Counted from the first letter of the stretch, positions 7,298 to 16,709 are shown. The stretch: 64,000 nt of DNA from Oscillospiraceae bacterium (GCA_015069205.1 SVIZ01000001.1:38957-102956), one strand, 5' to 3'. The notes: generated by a model from the letters alone, not told the origin. Numbers and translations are program-made.

Positions 7298-8763
7298 TTA
7301 CATTTTCCAGTTCGCTGCTTCTTCTCTGAGCCTGATGAAGTTGCTGTATTTAGCACTGGTCTTCATCAATTCGTCATGCGTTCCGCAGCTTATGGCACCG
7401 CCGTCGAGCACAACGATCTTATCTGCATTTCTGATAGTCTTAAGCCTGTGGGCGATCATGATGACCGTTTTATTATCTGTCAGCGCATCAAAAGCAGCTG
7501 TCAATTTATCTTCATTCTCAGGATCCACGTTTGCCGTTGCCTCATCAAGAATTATTATCGGTGCATCTTTAAGGATCGCCCTGGCAATGGAAATCCTCTG
7601 CTTCTCACCGCCGGACAATGTTGCACCGCCTTCACCTATCACTGTGGAATAGCCATCAGGGAGTGACATTATGAAGTCATGGCAGCAAGCTTTTTTTGCA
7701 GCAGCCACAACCTGCTCGTGGCTTGCTTCACTCATACCGAACTTGATGTTATTCTCGATAGTGTCTGCAAAAAGATATACATTCTGGAAGACCACACTTA
7801 TCTGAGACATCAGGCTTTCCAAAGTGTAATGAGTGTCATTTCAGCTTCGCCGGAATATGCGATCTTAGTAAGCGTTACAGTAACCAGAGGTGTTACGATA
7901 ATGTAGTACATGACATTCAGGATATCCTTATCGGCAACACCGTTTCTGGTAAGGAAGAAAGCTCCGAGTACGATTGCCAGGAAGACGGCATTGATACATG
8001 TCATAAAACCGATCATCGGCATTCTGAGCTGCAATGTGTAAGCTGTAGTCCACTTTCCGTATCCGTCGATGGATTCTTTAAAACGCTTAAACGAATGGAC
8101 TGTCTGACCGAATGTCTTTACAACGGGAATACCCCTGACATACTCTGTTGCTTCGCTGCTCATGGTATCAAGAGCGTTCTGATACTCTTTCATCTTCTGC
8201 TGCATGCCCTTTCCCATCATGGACATCATGCATATGAATCCGATAACAGCAGGGATCATGCAGATAAGACCAATCTTCCAGTTGAATGCAAGAACAAGTA
8301 TGATCAGTCCGACAGGTGTTACTGCTGCCACAGTCTTATCCGCAAGATTATGTGCAATATATGTCTCAGTAGCTGCAGTGGAATCACTTACGATCCTTCT
8401 GATCTTACCTGTTCCGTCTTCATCGAAAATTCCAAGCGGAAGCTTTATTATCTTTCTCATAAGTTCGCTTCTCATATTTGCCTGAACTCTGAATGCCGCG
8501 ATGTGCGTACACAGAAGTGCAAAGATATAAACCAGAAGTGCTGATACTGTAAGGATAACTGCTCCCCAAGCATATCCGTTGATTCTTCCAAGATCCGTAC
8601 CCTCTATTGCAACTGCGATTATCTTCCAGAGAAGATAAAAAGGAATAAGGGTAATGACGGCACTTAAGCCCGCCAATATCCTTCCCAAAGTGATAAGGTG
8701 CTTATGCCCTCCGGCGAACTGCCTTATCAGCTTCATGTGATCGTATTTCGGTGCTTTTCCCAA
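7298..8763 (-). pseudogene. ABC exporter half-transporter broken by internal deletion and frameshift
   Basis: The ATG at 8763 opens a 317-residue type-1 exporter membrane domain ending in GEAEMTLITLWKA and a stop at 7810. A second frame (to 7298) begins at ESLMSQISVVFQN, already at the Q-loop, and carries LSGGEKQR, IIILDEATANVD and IAHRLKT. The linker, the start of the nucleotide-binding domain and the whole Walker A motif, roughly 90-110 residues, are absent. The junction lies near 7810-7830. This is a deletion plus frame change, so no ATP-hydrolysing exporter can be made. It was probably the partner of the exporter at the left edge. An assembly error is possible but less likely since sequence is missing, not merely shifted. 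Confidence 0.85.
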
Positions 8764-8798
8764 GTTATGTTCCTCCTTGTAAATTATTCTCGTTGTTT

Positions 8799-8832
8799 GT
8801 TAGCTATCACCAACCGATAAGCGATAGCCTAA
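8799..8832. promoter_or_regulatory. Inverted repeat/GTTAGC-type box before broken ABC gene
   Basis: GTTAGCTATC (8799-8808) and GATAGCCTAA (8823-8832) are inverted with one offset base. GTTAGC-TATC-ACCAAC (8799-8814) is a degenerate form of the regional box. It could serve the TetR at 8859, the DtxR-type regulator, or both. Confidence 0.4.
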
Positions 8833-8837
8833 GCAAT

Positions 8838-8860
8838 AAAAAAGAGCCCGAAGGCTCTTT
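8838..8860 (-). terminator. Rho-independent terminator overlapping TetR stop
   Basis: On the minus strand AAAGAGCC-TTCG-GGCTCTTT is followed by a T-rich run. The stem overlaps the TAA stop of the TetR gene (8859-8861). The UUCG tetraloop makes this a strong terminator. Confidence 0.85.
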
Positions 8861-9485
8861 ACTGCAATCCCATTATCTTTAGCCACCCCGGCATGAAAAA
8901 TTCCTGGACTGTACTCAGATATTTCTCTATCAAATCTTCATCATAATCATGTATCAGCGGTTCAAGACAAGCCGTAAAATATGCAGACAAAAGAATATGC
9001 AATTCATTGTCGGATATTCTTTTTACCGGATACCCTTTTTCAGCCATGAAATCTATGGCCTTCATGAACTCACTTTGATTCTCATCGACATAATTATGGA
9101 TGAAATTCTCATACTTCGTTCCTGATGAACAGTTCATCAGGATAATGAATTCCTCTTTATGCGGAATAAGTATGTTCTTTATAAGATCTATAAAGGTCTC
9201 TCCGAATAAGACGTCTTTATCCTCTTTCTTTCCTGTTAAAGCATACTTCTTAGCAATATGTTTCTTATTCCAGATCTTTATCTCATTAATAAGAGGTTCA
9301 ACTACCGAATCAAACATTGCTTCCTTATCGCGGTAATGACGGTAAAGGCCGGCAGATGTCATGCCTGCTCTTGCGCCGATACTTCTTATGGAAGCACCTT
9401 CATAACCTTTTTCAAGGAATTCTTCTCTTATAGCTTTATTAACTCTGATGTGACTTAAAGACTTATCTCTCGGCATTGTTTTCAC
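8859..9485 (-). CDS. TetR/AcrR family transcriptional regulator
   Basis: A 208-aa TetR protein with an HTH at about residues 30-60 (SIGARAGMTSAGLYRHYRDKE). It is a distant paralogue of the TetR at 1813-2427 and precedes the broken ABC exporter, mirroring the other TetR-ABC pair. Upstream lie a near-palindrome GTTAGCTATC-ATT-GATAACCAAC (9488-9510) that may be its own operator and a perfect GTTAGC-CGTG-GCTAAC box (9515-9530). A terminator at its stop separates it from the ABC gene. With the exporter disabled, its regulatory target may be lost or lie elsewhere. Confidence 0.9.
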   Translation of the reverse strand: MKTMPRDKSLSHIRVNKAIREEFLEKGYEGASIRSIGARAGMTSAGLYRHYRDKEAMFDSVVEPLINEIKIWNKKHIAKKYALTGKKEDKDVLFGETFIDLIKNILIPHKEEFIILMNCSSGTKYENFIHNYVDENQSEFMKAIDFMAEKGYPVKRISDNELHILLSAYFTACLEPLIHDYDEDLIEKYLSTVQEFFMPGWLKIMGLQ

Positions 9486-9487
9486 CC

Positions 9488-9530
9488 GTTAGCTATCATT
9501 GATAACCAACATATGTTAGCCGTGGCTAAC
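9488..9530. promoter_or_regulatory. TetR palindrome plus perfect GTTAGC box
   Basis: The near-palindrome 9488-9510 has two mismatches in 10-bp arms. GTTAGC-CGTG-GCTAAC (9515-9530) is a perfect regional box. Both lie within 45 bp of the TetR start at 9485. Confidence 0.6.
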
Positions 9531-9556
9531 CATTTTGTCAACAGTCAATTTTCGAT

Positions 9557-10468
9557 TCAGGAATTCAACCATTCAACTATCTCTTTTTCCGTATTGTCGA
9601 AGTAAGAGATATTAAGGTCTTTGTATTTACCGAAGGTCTTATACATTAAGCCGATGAGAGGGATCATGCGGTAAAGTTTTTTCTCCCTTTCTCTGTTCGG
9701 CATAAGACCGTTAAGATGGCTTCCATGTGGATATACGATAACCTTAACTTCCTTATCATATCCTTTGTCTTTGAGTTCCTTCTCGATAAGTCTTACAGAG
9801 TATTCGGCCGGCCATGCTTCATCCTCATCACCTGCTATCAGGAGGATCCTGGCACCGGTTTTCTCTACGTTGAGCCTTGCTTTAAGAGATGCTGCTTCAT
9901 CTTTATACGCATCATGATATGCGATCCACATTCCAAGCACTTTGCATACAGAGTCAGGATGACGATAGTATTTAGATGCTTTGATATTGGAGAAATCCGC
10001 TTTGACGAACGGGATATCTTCGCCCTTCCAGGTAGCAACACTTCTTCCTGTCATGGTCTTCTTATCCTTCAATGTTCCTTCGAAGGGAACATGCGTGGGA
10101 CTGACCATAATAAGATTTTCAAAGCCTCCGATATACTGCGCCGCCAGCACTGCAAAGATCGAACCCATTGACTGTCCGTATATGCTTATGTGATCTATCT
10201 TTTTCTTTTCGCGGAGATATTCTATGGCAGAAACAAACATATCGACAGGAATGCTGTTTGGTGAATCAGGAAGTCCTTCTGCTCCGAATAATGAAACAGA
10301 CAAACCGGTAATACCATAATCTGCAAAACGTTCTGCAAACTTGATTCCGGGCAGTATCGACTGTTCGCCGCCCATAACGACAATTACAGCTTTATCGCTT
10401 CTTCCATCAGGTTCTGCAAGATGACCAACAAAACCGTGTTCTTTGAAATTAAAATCTTCGTGTCTCAT
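9557..10468 (-). CDS. Alpha/beta hydrolase, BAAT/acyl-CoA thioester hydrolase C-terminal type
   Basis: A 303-aa serine hydrolase with nucleophile elbow GQSMGS (Ser near residue 101), acid in AGDEDEAWPA and catalytic His in PHGSHLNG. It is related to 2538-3392. It is the last gene of the operon starting at 16502, only 4 bp after the membrane protein at 10473. The substrate is unknown. An acyl thioester or amide is plausible from the family. Confidence 0.8.
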   Translation of the reverse strand: MRHEDFNFKEHGFVGHLAEPDGRSDKAVIVVMGGEQSILPGIKFAERFADYGITGLSVSLFGAEGLPDSPNSIPVDMFVSAIEYLREKKKIDHISIYGQSMGSIFAVLAAQYIGGFENLIMVSPTHVPFEGTLKDKKTMTGRSVATWKGEDIPFVKADFSNIKASKYYRHPDSVCKVLGMWIAYHDAYKDEAASLKARLNVEKTGARILLIAGDEDEAWPAEYSVRLIEKELKDKGYDKEVKVIVYPHGSHLNGLMPNREREKKLYRMIPLIGLMYKTFGKYKDLNISYFDNTEKEIVEWLNS

Positions 10469-10472
10469 AGGT

Positions 10473-10970
10473 TTAGAAAAATGAAAAGATCAATGCACCG
10501 ATAAGACAGCAGACCGGAATAGTGATGCACTGTCTTATCTGCTGTTTGCGGTTATAACCGAACTGCTTCCAGCCGATACAGTCTTTTGTCTCAGGAAAAT
10601 AGTGCTGAAAGAATTGCGTCTTCGTTAACAGGATGTAGTCCATGCAAACTATATCGAATACTTTTACCAAAGCACCGATAATGAAAAAACGCAGGAAGAA
10701 CTGCCAGAATGCATATCCGTTCTTAATTCCGTCTATCCCGCCAAAAATAAAAAGGCCGAGAAACAGATTACAAAAACCGATAAGTATTATCCATCCGACA
10801 ATTCTCTTGAAAGACATAGGAAGGCTTTCAAGTCTTGGCTTCAAGCAGGCCTGAACATCAACAGGAAAATTCCTTGCAAGAAGGCTTGTAGGCATTGTAA
10901 CGGTAAGTCCCCAGACAGCGAGAAATAATGAGACACACCCTATCAATGACAATATCAGCGTTAATACCAT
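10473..10970 (-). CDS. Small integral membrane protein, paralogue of 10987-11484
   Basis: A 165-aa protein with about four membrane helices. It shares with its upstream neighbour the patterns FGGIDGIKNGYAFWQFFLRF, FDIVCMDY, a conserved FFQHYFPETKD stretch and FGYN. Both are exactly 165 aa, so they arose by tandem duplication. The family was not recognised. Position inside a hydrolase/methyltransferase operon suggests a membrane-lipid or envelope role, which is inference. Confidence 0.7.
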   Translation of the reverse strand: MVLTLILSLIGCVSLFLAVWGLTVTMPTSLLARNFPVDVQACLKPRLESLPMSFKRIVGWIILIGFCNLFLGLFIFGGIDGIKNGYAFWQFFLRFFIIGALVKVFDIVCMDYILLTKTQFFQHYFPETKDCIGWKQFGYNRKQQIRQCITIPVCCLIGALIFSFF

Positions 10971-10986
10971 ATTCTCTCCTCAGGAT

Positions 10987-11484
10987 TCAGAATAGCGTGC
11001 ATATCCAGGCGATCAATGCGCAGACAGGAATATATATCACATAATGAATGACATGCGTCCACTTGTTATATCCGAACATGTGTCTGCCGACGACATCTTT
11101 AACTTCAGGATAGTATCTCGGGAAGAAGTTTGAGTTGCACAAAAGCACCCAGTCGAAGAAGACGATATCAAATGTCTCCATGCCGTAGAGCATGATGATA
11201 AATCTGATAAAGAACTGCAGAAATCCGAAGTTATTTCTTACACCGTCCCAGCCGCCCAAGATAAATGCTGCAGGATACATAAGGAACGCAATGATAATGA
11301 TTATCCATCCTATCGTATGCGCACCTTTAAATCTCTCTTTGCGGTCAGGAATAACAGCAAGGATATCCTTATGTGCCGAACCGAAAAATCTCTTATCCTG
11401 AATGAATGCAACACCTGCATAAAGGATAAGGAAGTATGCCGCCATGAGCATCAATGTTGCAACTATCGTAATAAGCATTCTCAT
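10987..11484 (-). CDS. Small integral membrane protein, paralogue of 10473-10970
   Basis: A 165-aa protein with about four predicted helices. It contains LGGWDGVRNNFGFLQFFIRF, FDIVFFDWVLL, FFPRYYPEVKD and FGYNKW, all mirrored in the next gene. The acidic residues in FDIVFFDW and the conserved YYPEVKD loop could be functional. No known domain was identified. Confidence 0.7.
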   Translation of the reverse strand: MRMLITIVATLMLMAAYFLILYAGVAFIQDKRFFGSAHKDILAVIPDRKERFKGAHTIGWIIIIIAFLMYPAAFILGGWDGVRNNFGFLQFFIRFIIMLYGMETFDIVFFDWVLLCNSNFFPRYYPEVKDVVGRHMFGYNKWTHVIHYVIYIPVCALIAWICTLF

Positions 11485-11491
11485 TACTCCT

Positions 11492-11992
11492 TTAACTTAA
11501 TCTTTTTAGCGGAATAAGCCTGTTCACTCTTGCCTTGTAGGACACATATTCATCACCATAAAGATCGAGCAGCCATTTTTCTTCCGTATTTATCAGTACG
11601 ACTGTAAGTATCAGCCACTGAACAGGCAGCAGTATAAGAAGCCACAGGTTGTGCCAAAGAAGCATCAGACCGATATTGATGAACCACACACCGACATACA
11701 TAGGGTTTCTTACCCATGCATAGATGCCGCCTGTCTGAAGTTTGTTGTTCTCGATATGCTCATCCATCTTGGAGCCAAGCGCACCCATATACCAGATAAA
11801 AATACCGAGAGGAATGAAGATGATGCCTGCAATCCTGAAGACCCATGCCCATATTCCGTCAAGAAGTCCCGAGCTTAATATGTTGTGTGACATAACGAGA
11901 CCCGCTATTGTAAGCAGCGTTATGCTGCTGATAAGATACGGACCTATTCCGAATAACGGAAGTTTCTGGCCTTCTTTGTTATAGTTCTTCAT
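11492..11992 (-). CDS. Isoprenylcysteine carboxyl methyltransferase-like membrane protein
   Basis: A 166-aa membrane protein whose C-terminal half matches the ICMT/PEMT-type fold: GGIYAWVRNPMYVGVW, then LINTEEKWLLDLYGDEYVSYK. In this superfamily the RNPMY and E-x-x-L-x-x-x-F/Y-G-x-x-Y patterns bind S-adenosylmethionine and substrate at the membrane surface. Bacterial members methylate assorted lipids or small molecules. It starts 1 bp after the previous stop, in the operon from 16502. Confidence 0.8.
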   Translation of the reverse strand: MKNYNKEGQKLPLFGIGPYLISSITLLTIAGLVMSHNILSSGLLDGIWAWVFRIAGIIFIPLGIFIWYMGALGSKMDEHIENNKLQTGGIYAWVRNPMYVGVWFINIGLMLLWHNLWLLILLPVQWLILTVVLINTEEKWLLDLYGDEYVSYKARVNRLIPLKRLS

Positions 11993-11993
11993 A

Positions 11994-12716
11994 TCACTTG
12001 TTAGCCTTTGCTTTCTTCATCGTTATGAGAAGTCCCAGATATGTCCATATGCTTCCTATGCTGATCCAGCCGGTACCTATCGCATTTGCCGCTTCACTGT
12101 TTCCAAAGAACCTTGTTACGGCTACGATGATGAGTCCTGATGCGATAGAAAAGATCCAGCACCACTTAGGGTAAGGTGTGTAGCCTTTTGCAAAAGCGAT
12201 TATCTGAACAACAGTCGTTAACAGGAAAAACACTAAAAAGACAGCTGTTACAGGAACCAGAAAATAGAGTGCAAACTTAACCGTTCCATCAGCTGATACA
12301 GAAGGATCCATCCTGTGAATCGCATTTAAGTGATAGACTGTCGCGCAGCATACGACATGGCAAAAACTTCCGAATGCAAGCATACCTAGAAGCCCGCTTC
12401 TGTATATATGTGCAAGTTTTTCATTTCCATTGGCAATAAGTCTGTATATGCCAAAATAGCAGAGACATTCAACCGGGATTCCGATAAGTCCCAGTATTGC
12501 AGATCTGAAGATACGGTCATCTGATACCGTGAGGTATCTCGAGAAATACTGATCCATTCCGGAAAGAGAATTGTCGACAACGCCCCAGCCTAAGACAAGA
12601 TCACCGACAACAGCCATAATTGCTGCAACTATGCCTATCTTGAATAGGTGAGAAATCCTTTCCCAGTCAAGTTCCTTACCGATCCCGATATCATTTACAG
12701 CCGTTTTCCTATTCAT
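11994..12716 (-). CDS. Integral membrane protein, DUF6796-like
   Basis: A 240-aa protein with about six helices and an N-terminal VVGDLVLGWGVVDN motif like that of 5561-6283 (GVGDWLIGYEPES). The same family therefore appears in both regulon operons. The gene begins 2 bp after the stop of the FtsX-like permease. Function unknown. Confidence 0.65.
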   Translation of the reverse strand: MNRKTAVNDIGIGKELDWERISHLFKIGIVAAIMAVVGDLVLGWGVVDNSLSGMDQYFSRYLTVSDDRIFRSAILGLIGIPVECLCYFGIYRLIANGNEKLAHIYRSGLLGMLAFGSFCHVVCCATVYHLNAIHRMDPSVSADGTVKFALYFLVPVTAVFLVFFLLTTVVQIIAFAKGYTPYPKWCWIFSIASGLIIVAVTRFFGNSEAANAIGTGWISIGSIWTYLGLLITMKKAKANK

Positions 12717-12718
12717 GA

Positions 12719-15700
12719 TTACTCCCTGTTCTTTAAAACTATTGCAGGATTGATCTTTTTGATCCTGGATGTAAGCACGAAATTTATCACCAGATAAAGT
12801 CCGATTATCACAGCAAATATAGCAGCATAAAGTTCCGGCGGGAAATCAGGTCTTATTCCCACACCTACATTGCTTACGAGATATCTCGGATATACATAGT
12901 CCATTATCATTTTGCAGACCGGAATAACGATGAGAGCACCTATCACAACCGTGAAGAAGTTACCGTCGAGATACATCTTGCGCACTTCCCTGTTCCTGAA
13001 TCCGAATATCTTTACGAGCGAGATGTTGAAAGCAGATCTGTCGACCATCATCTTGATCATGAGATACATTACGACCAGGAAGATAACGGAAGATGCCACT
13101 GAGATCGTGACGATCATCGGACCCATCATATCGACATAGATTCCTGCAGCTTTTTCAATATCCTTTTTCGATACGGTCGCATATAATCTTCCGCTGTCGA
13201 TATCAAGCTCGTGATCTGAAAATACCACATTGAAATAATCGTCGTCCTCTCCAAAGAGGTCTCTGCAGTTTTCAATGTCCATAAACACGGTAAGCGAAGC
13301 CGTATAATCGACTATTCTTGCTACCCTGAATGCATAGAGCCTGTCTCCGTTATCACCGGACAGAGTAAAGACATCACCTGTTTTGAGATTGTATTTGTTT
13401 GCAACGGCAGAGCTTATTACAACATCAGTGTCGTTATCCGGAAGATCACCCGTATCAAAGAACGGATTGTCTTTCGTGATGCCCATAACCATTACGTCAA
13501 ACGAATAACCGTAGATCTCTTTGCTCAGAGTCTCGGAAACTGCTTCATATCCGCCCTCAGGAACTTCTTCTGTCGGATACTTGTAGTTGTACATGTATTC
13601 GTATTTTGTAAATGAAACATTGTAGTCCTTGACCTTATTGCAGTAAACCAAAGTATTCAAAGCAAGGAACCCTACAAGAAGTGCCATGAACATTCCCAGG
13701 ATTACCGTCAGTCCCGCTCTTATCTCGCGGAGCATCTGCCTTATCCTGAACATGCCGATAAATGACAGTCCCTTGATCTTCAGCTCTTTTCCACGAACAG
13801 CTTTCTGCTCGTTTTTGAGAAGTGCCAGAGGAGTCTTCTTAAGTCTGTTTCTTATAACAAGTACATTAACAATGAATGCAGTCAACGGAGGAACGATCAG
13901 ACCGTATATCATGATGAACGGCGTAATGATTATCTCCATTTCAGGCATCGAATAATATCCGAGCGTATCCTGAAGCTGAGCAGGAATACCTGCAGGAGTA
14001 TAGAGTGCGATCACTGTGCCGATAACACCGGAGATGAACGTTACGATCACAGGCACTGCCACATAACTCAATGTCAACGTCCTGCGCTTGACGCCCATCG
14101 AATACAGAGCTCCGATGACTGAACTTTCCTGATCTATCGTATGTACGATGAATACCGATATTACATACGCGAAAAGCATGACGAGAAGCACACCGAAGAT
14201 AATGCTCGCAGAGTAATTGATCTCAACGTCATCAGCTGCCGCACCGATCCTCGGATTGTCGTTATGGTTAATAAACAACATGAGATTAGATGTCTCGATG
14301 TTGAACACTTCATCGATAAGATCATTTGCCTCATCAGAAAATTCATTGACACCATCAGACAGTTCCCGTGCGCCGTCGGCAAGATCCTTTGCACCATCCT
14401 TTAACTCTTTCGAGCCGTCAAATAAATCATTTACTCCGTCAGCAAAATCTTCAGCACCTTCCCTGAGTTCTGTCGTTCCCTCGTGAAGTGCAATTGCTCC
14501 GTCTCTCAATGACTGGCTGTTATCATTAAGCGATTTGATTCCGTCATACAGCTGGTATGCACCATCGCGAAGTGAACCGGCACCTGTATTGACTTCTGAA
14601 ATACCGGACTGTATCTGTGTATAACCTGAAGCAAGATCCTTAGCCGGGCCGGCAAAACCTGCAGCAACACCTGCGATATAAGGATCTTCGCTTTGAGCAA
14701 GTAACTCTGCCGATGTGGCCAATTCTCCGACTCCTGCAGCATATTGGGCTGCACCCGTATTTAGCTGATCAGTTCCGTCAGCCAGAGCCGAAGCTCCGTC
14801 ATATAGATCTGATGCGCCTGACTGTACGGAATTAACACCGTCAGTATATGCATTAATACCTTTCTCAAGTTCTGCTGCACCGTCATCAATCGCCGTGATG
14901 CCGTCCGTGAGATCAGGAACAGCATCGTGAAGTTCTGTCATTCCGTCATGGAATTCTGATACCCCGTCACTTAATTCTTCTGCACCGTCAGCAAGGTCTC
15001 CCGCACCGTCCTTTAATTCATCTATTCCTTCAAGGAGGTCATCTCTTCTTCCGACCATCCTGTCCCAGTATTCCCTGAAATATTCGTCATCGACATCCTC
15101 AACATCAAAGTCAATATCTTCGAGGATATCTTTGAGTTCATCCTCGCTCATTGCACCGTGTAACAGATATGCATAATAAAACTCTTCAGATGATTCCGAG
15201 TATCCGGATCTGTACAGTACGTCATATGCATCAGGCGTAACGAAAAGAAGACCGAAAGCCTTGCTGTCGACTACGCTGTCAGAGAACTTTTTTATGACCG
15301 AGTTGTAGTCAGGTACCGCGCCTATTCCCGAGACAGTGAATTCTTTGTCTCCTATCTTTATTACACTTCCGACGGTGACATTGTTCACTTCTGCAAAGCG
15401 TCTTTCGATTACAGCTTCGTTATCATTTGCCGGAAGGTTTCCTTCGACCAAAGCTATTTTGTTTATATGCTCCCTGATCTTGAATACGCGAAGTGTCTGT
15501 TCTTCGTTGATCTCATAATCAGCATAGAACATCTCCTCGATCTCTACGCCTTTGTCTTCGATCTTTTTCAGTTCGCTTTCTCTTAATGGGACGAAACATG
15601 AGAATTCACCGTCCTCACGGCAGAGCGCCACGTCTGAATTCTTTGTTGTGTCTATAACCGTAACAGCAGCCCCCATCAGGCTTGTTACGATGAATATCGA

Positions 15701-15787
15701 GAAGATTATCAGAAGCGACAACGATATATAACGCGCCCATCCTGCTTTCAGATCACGGAGGGCTCTCTTAAAAAGTATCCACCCCAT
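12719..15787 (-). CDS. FtsX/MacB-like ABC permease with long heptad-repeat ectodomain
   Basis: A 1022-aa permease from ATG at 15787, which has GGAGG 9 nt upstream and lies 1 bp after the ATPase stop; an upstream in-frame ATG would overlap the ATPase. It has one N-terminal helix, an extracellular domain, three helices near residues 540-680, a second extracellular domain and three C-terminal helices, the usual FtsX layout. Residues ~250-520 consist of a seven-residue repeat of the type DGAxxLx (for example LKDGAGDLADGAEELSDG), expected to form a long helical stalk like those in YhgE/Pip proteins. It should work with the ATPase at 15789-16502. Confidence 0.85.
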   Translation of the reverse strand: MGWILFKRALRDLKAGWARYISLSLLIIFSIFIVTSLMGAAVTVIDTTKNSDVALCREDGEFSCFVPLRESELKKIEDKGVEIEEMFYADYEINEEQTLRVFKIREHINKIALVEGNLPANDNEAVIERRFAEVNNVTVGSVIKIGDKEFTVSGIGAVPDYNSVIKKFSDSVVDSKAFGLLFVTPDAYDVLYRSGYSESSEEFYYAYLLHGAMSEDELKDILEDIDFDVEDVDDEYFREYWDRMVGRRDDLLEGIDELKDGAGDLADGAEELSDGVSEFHDGMTELHDAVPDLTDGITAIDDGAAELEKGINAYTDGVNSVQSGASDLYDGASALADGTDQLNTGAAQYAAGVGELATSAELLAQSEDPYIAGVAAGFAGPAKDLASGYTQIQSGISEVNTGAGSLRDGAYQLYDGIKSLNDNSQSLRDGAIALHEGTTELREGAEDFADGVNDLFDGSKELKDGAKDLADGARELSDGVNEFSDEANDLIDEVFNIETSNLMLFINHNDNPRIGAAADDVEINYSASIIFGVLLVMLFAYVISVFIVHTIDQESSVIGALYSMGVKRRTLTLSYVAVPVIVTFISGVIGTVIALYTPAGIPAQLQDTLGYYSMPEMEIIITPFIMIYGLIVPPLTAFIVNVLVIRNRLKKTPLALLKNEQKAVRGKELKIKGLSFIGMFRIRQMLREIRAGLTVILGMFMALLVGFLALNTLVYCNKVKDYNVSFTKYEYMYNYKYPTEEVPEGGYEAVSETLSKEIYGYSFDVMVMGITKDNPFFDTGDLPDNDTDVVISSAVANKYNLKTGDVFTLSGDNGDRLYAFRVARIVDYTASLTVFMDIENCRDLFGEDDDYFNVVFSDHELDIDSGRLYATVSKKDIEKAAGIYVDMMGPMIVTISVASSVIFLVVMYLMIKMMVDRSAFNISLVKIFGFRNREVRKMYLDGNFFTVVIGALIVIPVCKMIMDYVYPRYLVSNVGVGIRPDFPPELYAAIFAVIIGLYLVINFVLTSRIKKINPAIVLKNRE

Positions 15788-15788
15788 A

Positions 15789-16502
15789 TCAGAGATCCTC
15801 CAGTTCAGCGGCTGGTGTCTTCTTCTCGTTGTAGTAATCTTTGTAGATCTCACCGTCTTTAAGATAGATTACGTGATCGACCATGTTCTTTATCGAATTG
15901 TTGTGCGTTACGATCAACATCGTTGTGCCGTACTGGCGGTTGATCTTCTCGAGAAGGACAAGGATATCTCTCGATGTCTTCGAATCAAGAGCACCGGTAG
16001 GCTCGTCACAGAGAAGAACTTTCGGATTCTTTGCAAGAGCTCTTGCAATGGCGCAGCGCTGCTGCTGACCACCCGACAACTGTGACGGGAACTTGTTCTG
16101 ATGTTCGGTAAGTCCTAAAACCGCCATAAGTTCGTTAATATCAATCGGATCCTTTGACAGGTATTCGCACACCTGGATGTTTTCCCTGACAGTAAGATTC
16201 GGCACCAGATTATAAAACTGGAAAATGAATCCGAGATTGTCTCTTCTGTAGTCAGAGAGTCTCTCGCCTTTAAGCCCCTGCACCAAAGTCCCGGCAACAC
16301 TTACTATGCCTGAATCGATCTCATCGAGGCCTCCGATACAATTGAGCAGTGTTGATTTACCTGATCCTGATGTACCCTGTATAACACACATCTCGCCTCG
16401 GGAAACCTTTATGCTTACACCCTTGAGCACCTGGGTATAAGAACCGCCTTCACCATAAGACTTCTGAAGATCTCTTACTGTTAAATACTCTTTGTCTGAC
16501 AT
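15789..16502 (-). CDS. ABC transporter ATP-binding protein (MacB/LolD type)
   Basis: A 237-aa ATPase with Walker A GTSGSGKST, Q-loop FQFYNL, signature LSGGQQQR, Walker B VLLCDEPTGALD and H-loop VTHN. The GALD sequence and FtsX partner identify the MacB/LolD/FtsE group, which couples ATP hydrolysis to mechanical work on envelope substrates. It is the first gene of a seven-gene operon reaching 9557. A perfect GTTAGC-N4-GCTAAC box lies 48 bp upstream. Confidence 0.92.
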   Translation of the reverse strand: MSDKEYLTVRDLQKSYGEGGSYTQVLKGVSIKVSRGEMCVIQGTSGSGKSTLLNCIGGLDEIDSGIVSVAGTLVQGLKGERLSDYRRDNLGFIFQFYNLVPNLTVRENIQVCEYLSKDPIDINELMAVLGLTEHQNKFPSQLSGGQQQRCAIARALAKNPKVLLCDEPTGALDSKTSRDILVLLEKINRQYGTTMLIVTHNNSIKNMVDHVIYLKDGEIYKDYYNEKKTPAAELEDL

Positions 16503-16512
16503 ATTAACCTCT

Positions 16513-16566
16513 CATATGAACATCTGTTCAATTATTCATATGTATTTTAAGTTAGCTATCGCTAAC
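16513..16566. promoter_or_regulatory. Promoter region with perfect GTTAGC box and CATATGAA inverted repeats
   Basis: GTTAGC-TATC-GCTAAC (16551-16566) is a perfect copy of the regional box. CATATGAA (16513-16520) and TTCATATG (16535-16542) form an inverted repeat nearer the gene, and a further CATATGAA lies at 16573-16580. These may serve a second regulator. Confidence 0.6.
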
Positions 16567-16640
16567 TGTAAACATATGAATGGTTGTGCATATGTACAAA
16601 AGCAATTTCCATACTCTGCCGTTCAATTTGTGTTTTCAGC

Positions 16641-16687
16641 AAAAAGGGGCTGTACACAAACGACAAGTTCATTTGAGACAGCCCCTT
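16641..16687 (-). terminator. Rho-independent terminator of feo operon
   Basis: AAGGGGCTGT and ACAGCCCCTT form a 10-bp stem around a ~24-nt loop. On the minus strand the stem is followed by TTTTTGC, 23 bp after the FeoB-associated gene stop. Confidence 0.8.
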
Positions 16688-16709
16688 CAGCACTTAGTTT
16701 ATGGAGAAA

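Noticed and set aside
14217..14486. Ser/Pro-rich open frame on the plus strand inside the FtsX-like gene
   Set aside because: It is the antisense reflection of the DGAxxLx repeat and has no ribosome site.
16641..16687. GGGGCTGT inverted repeat as an insertion-sequence end
   Set aside because: No transposase nearby; the stem plus T-run after the feo operon fits a terminator.
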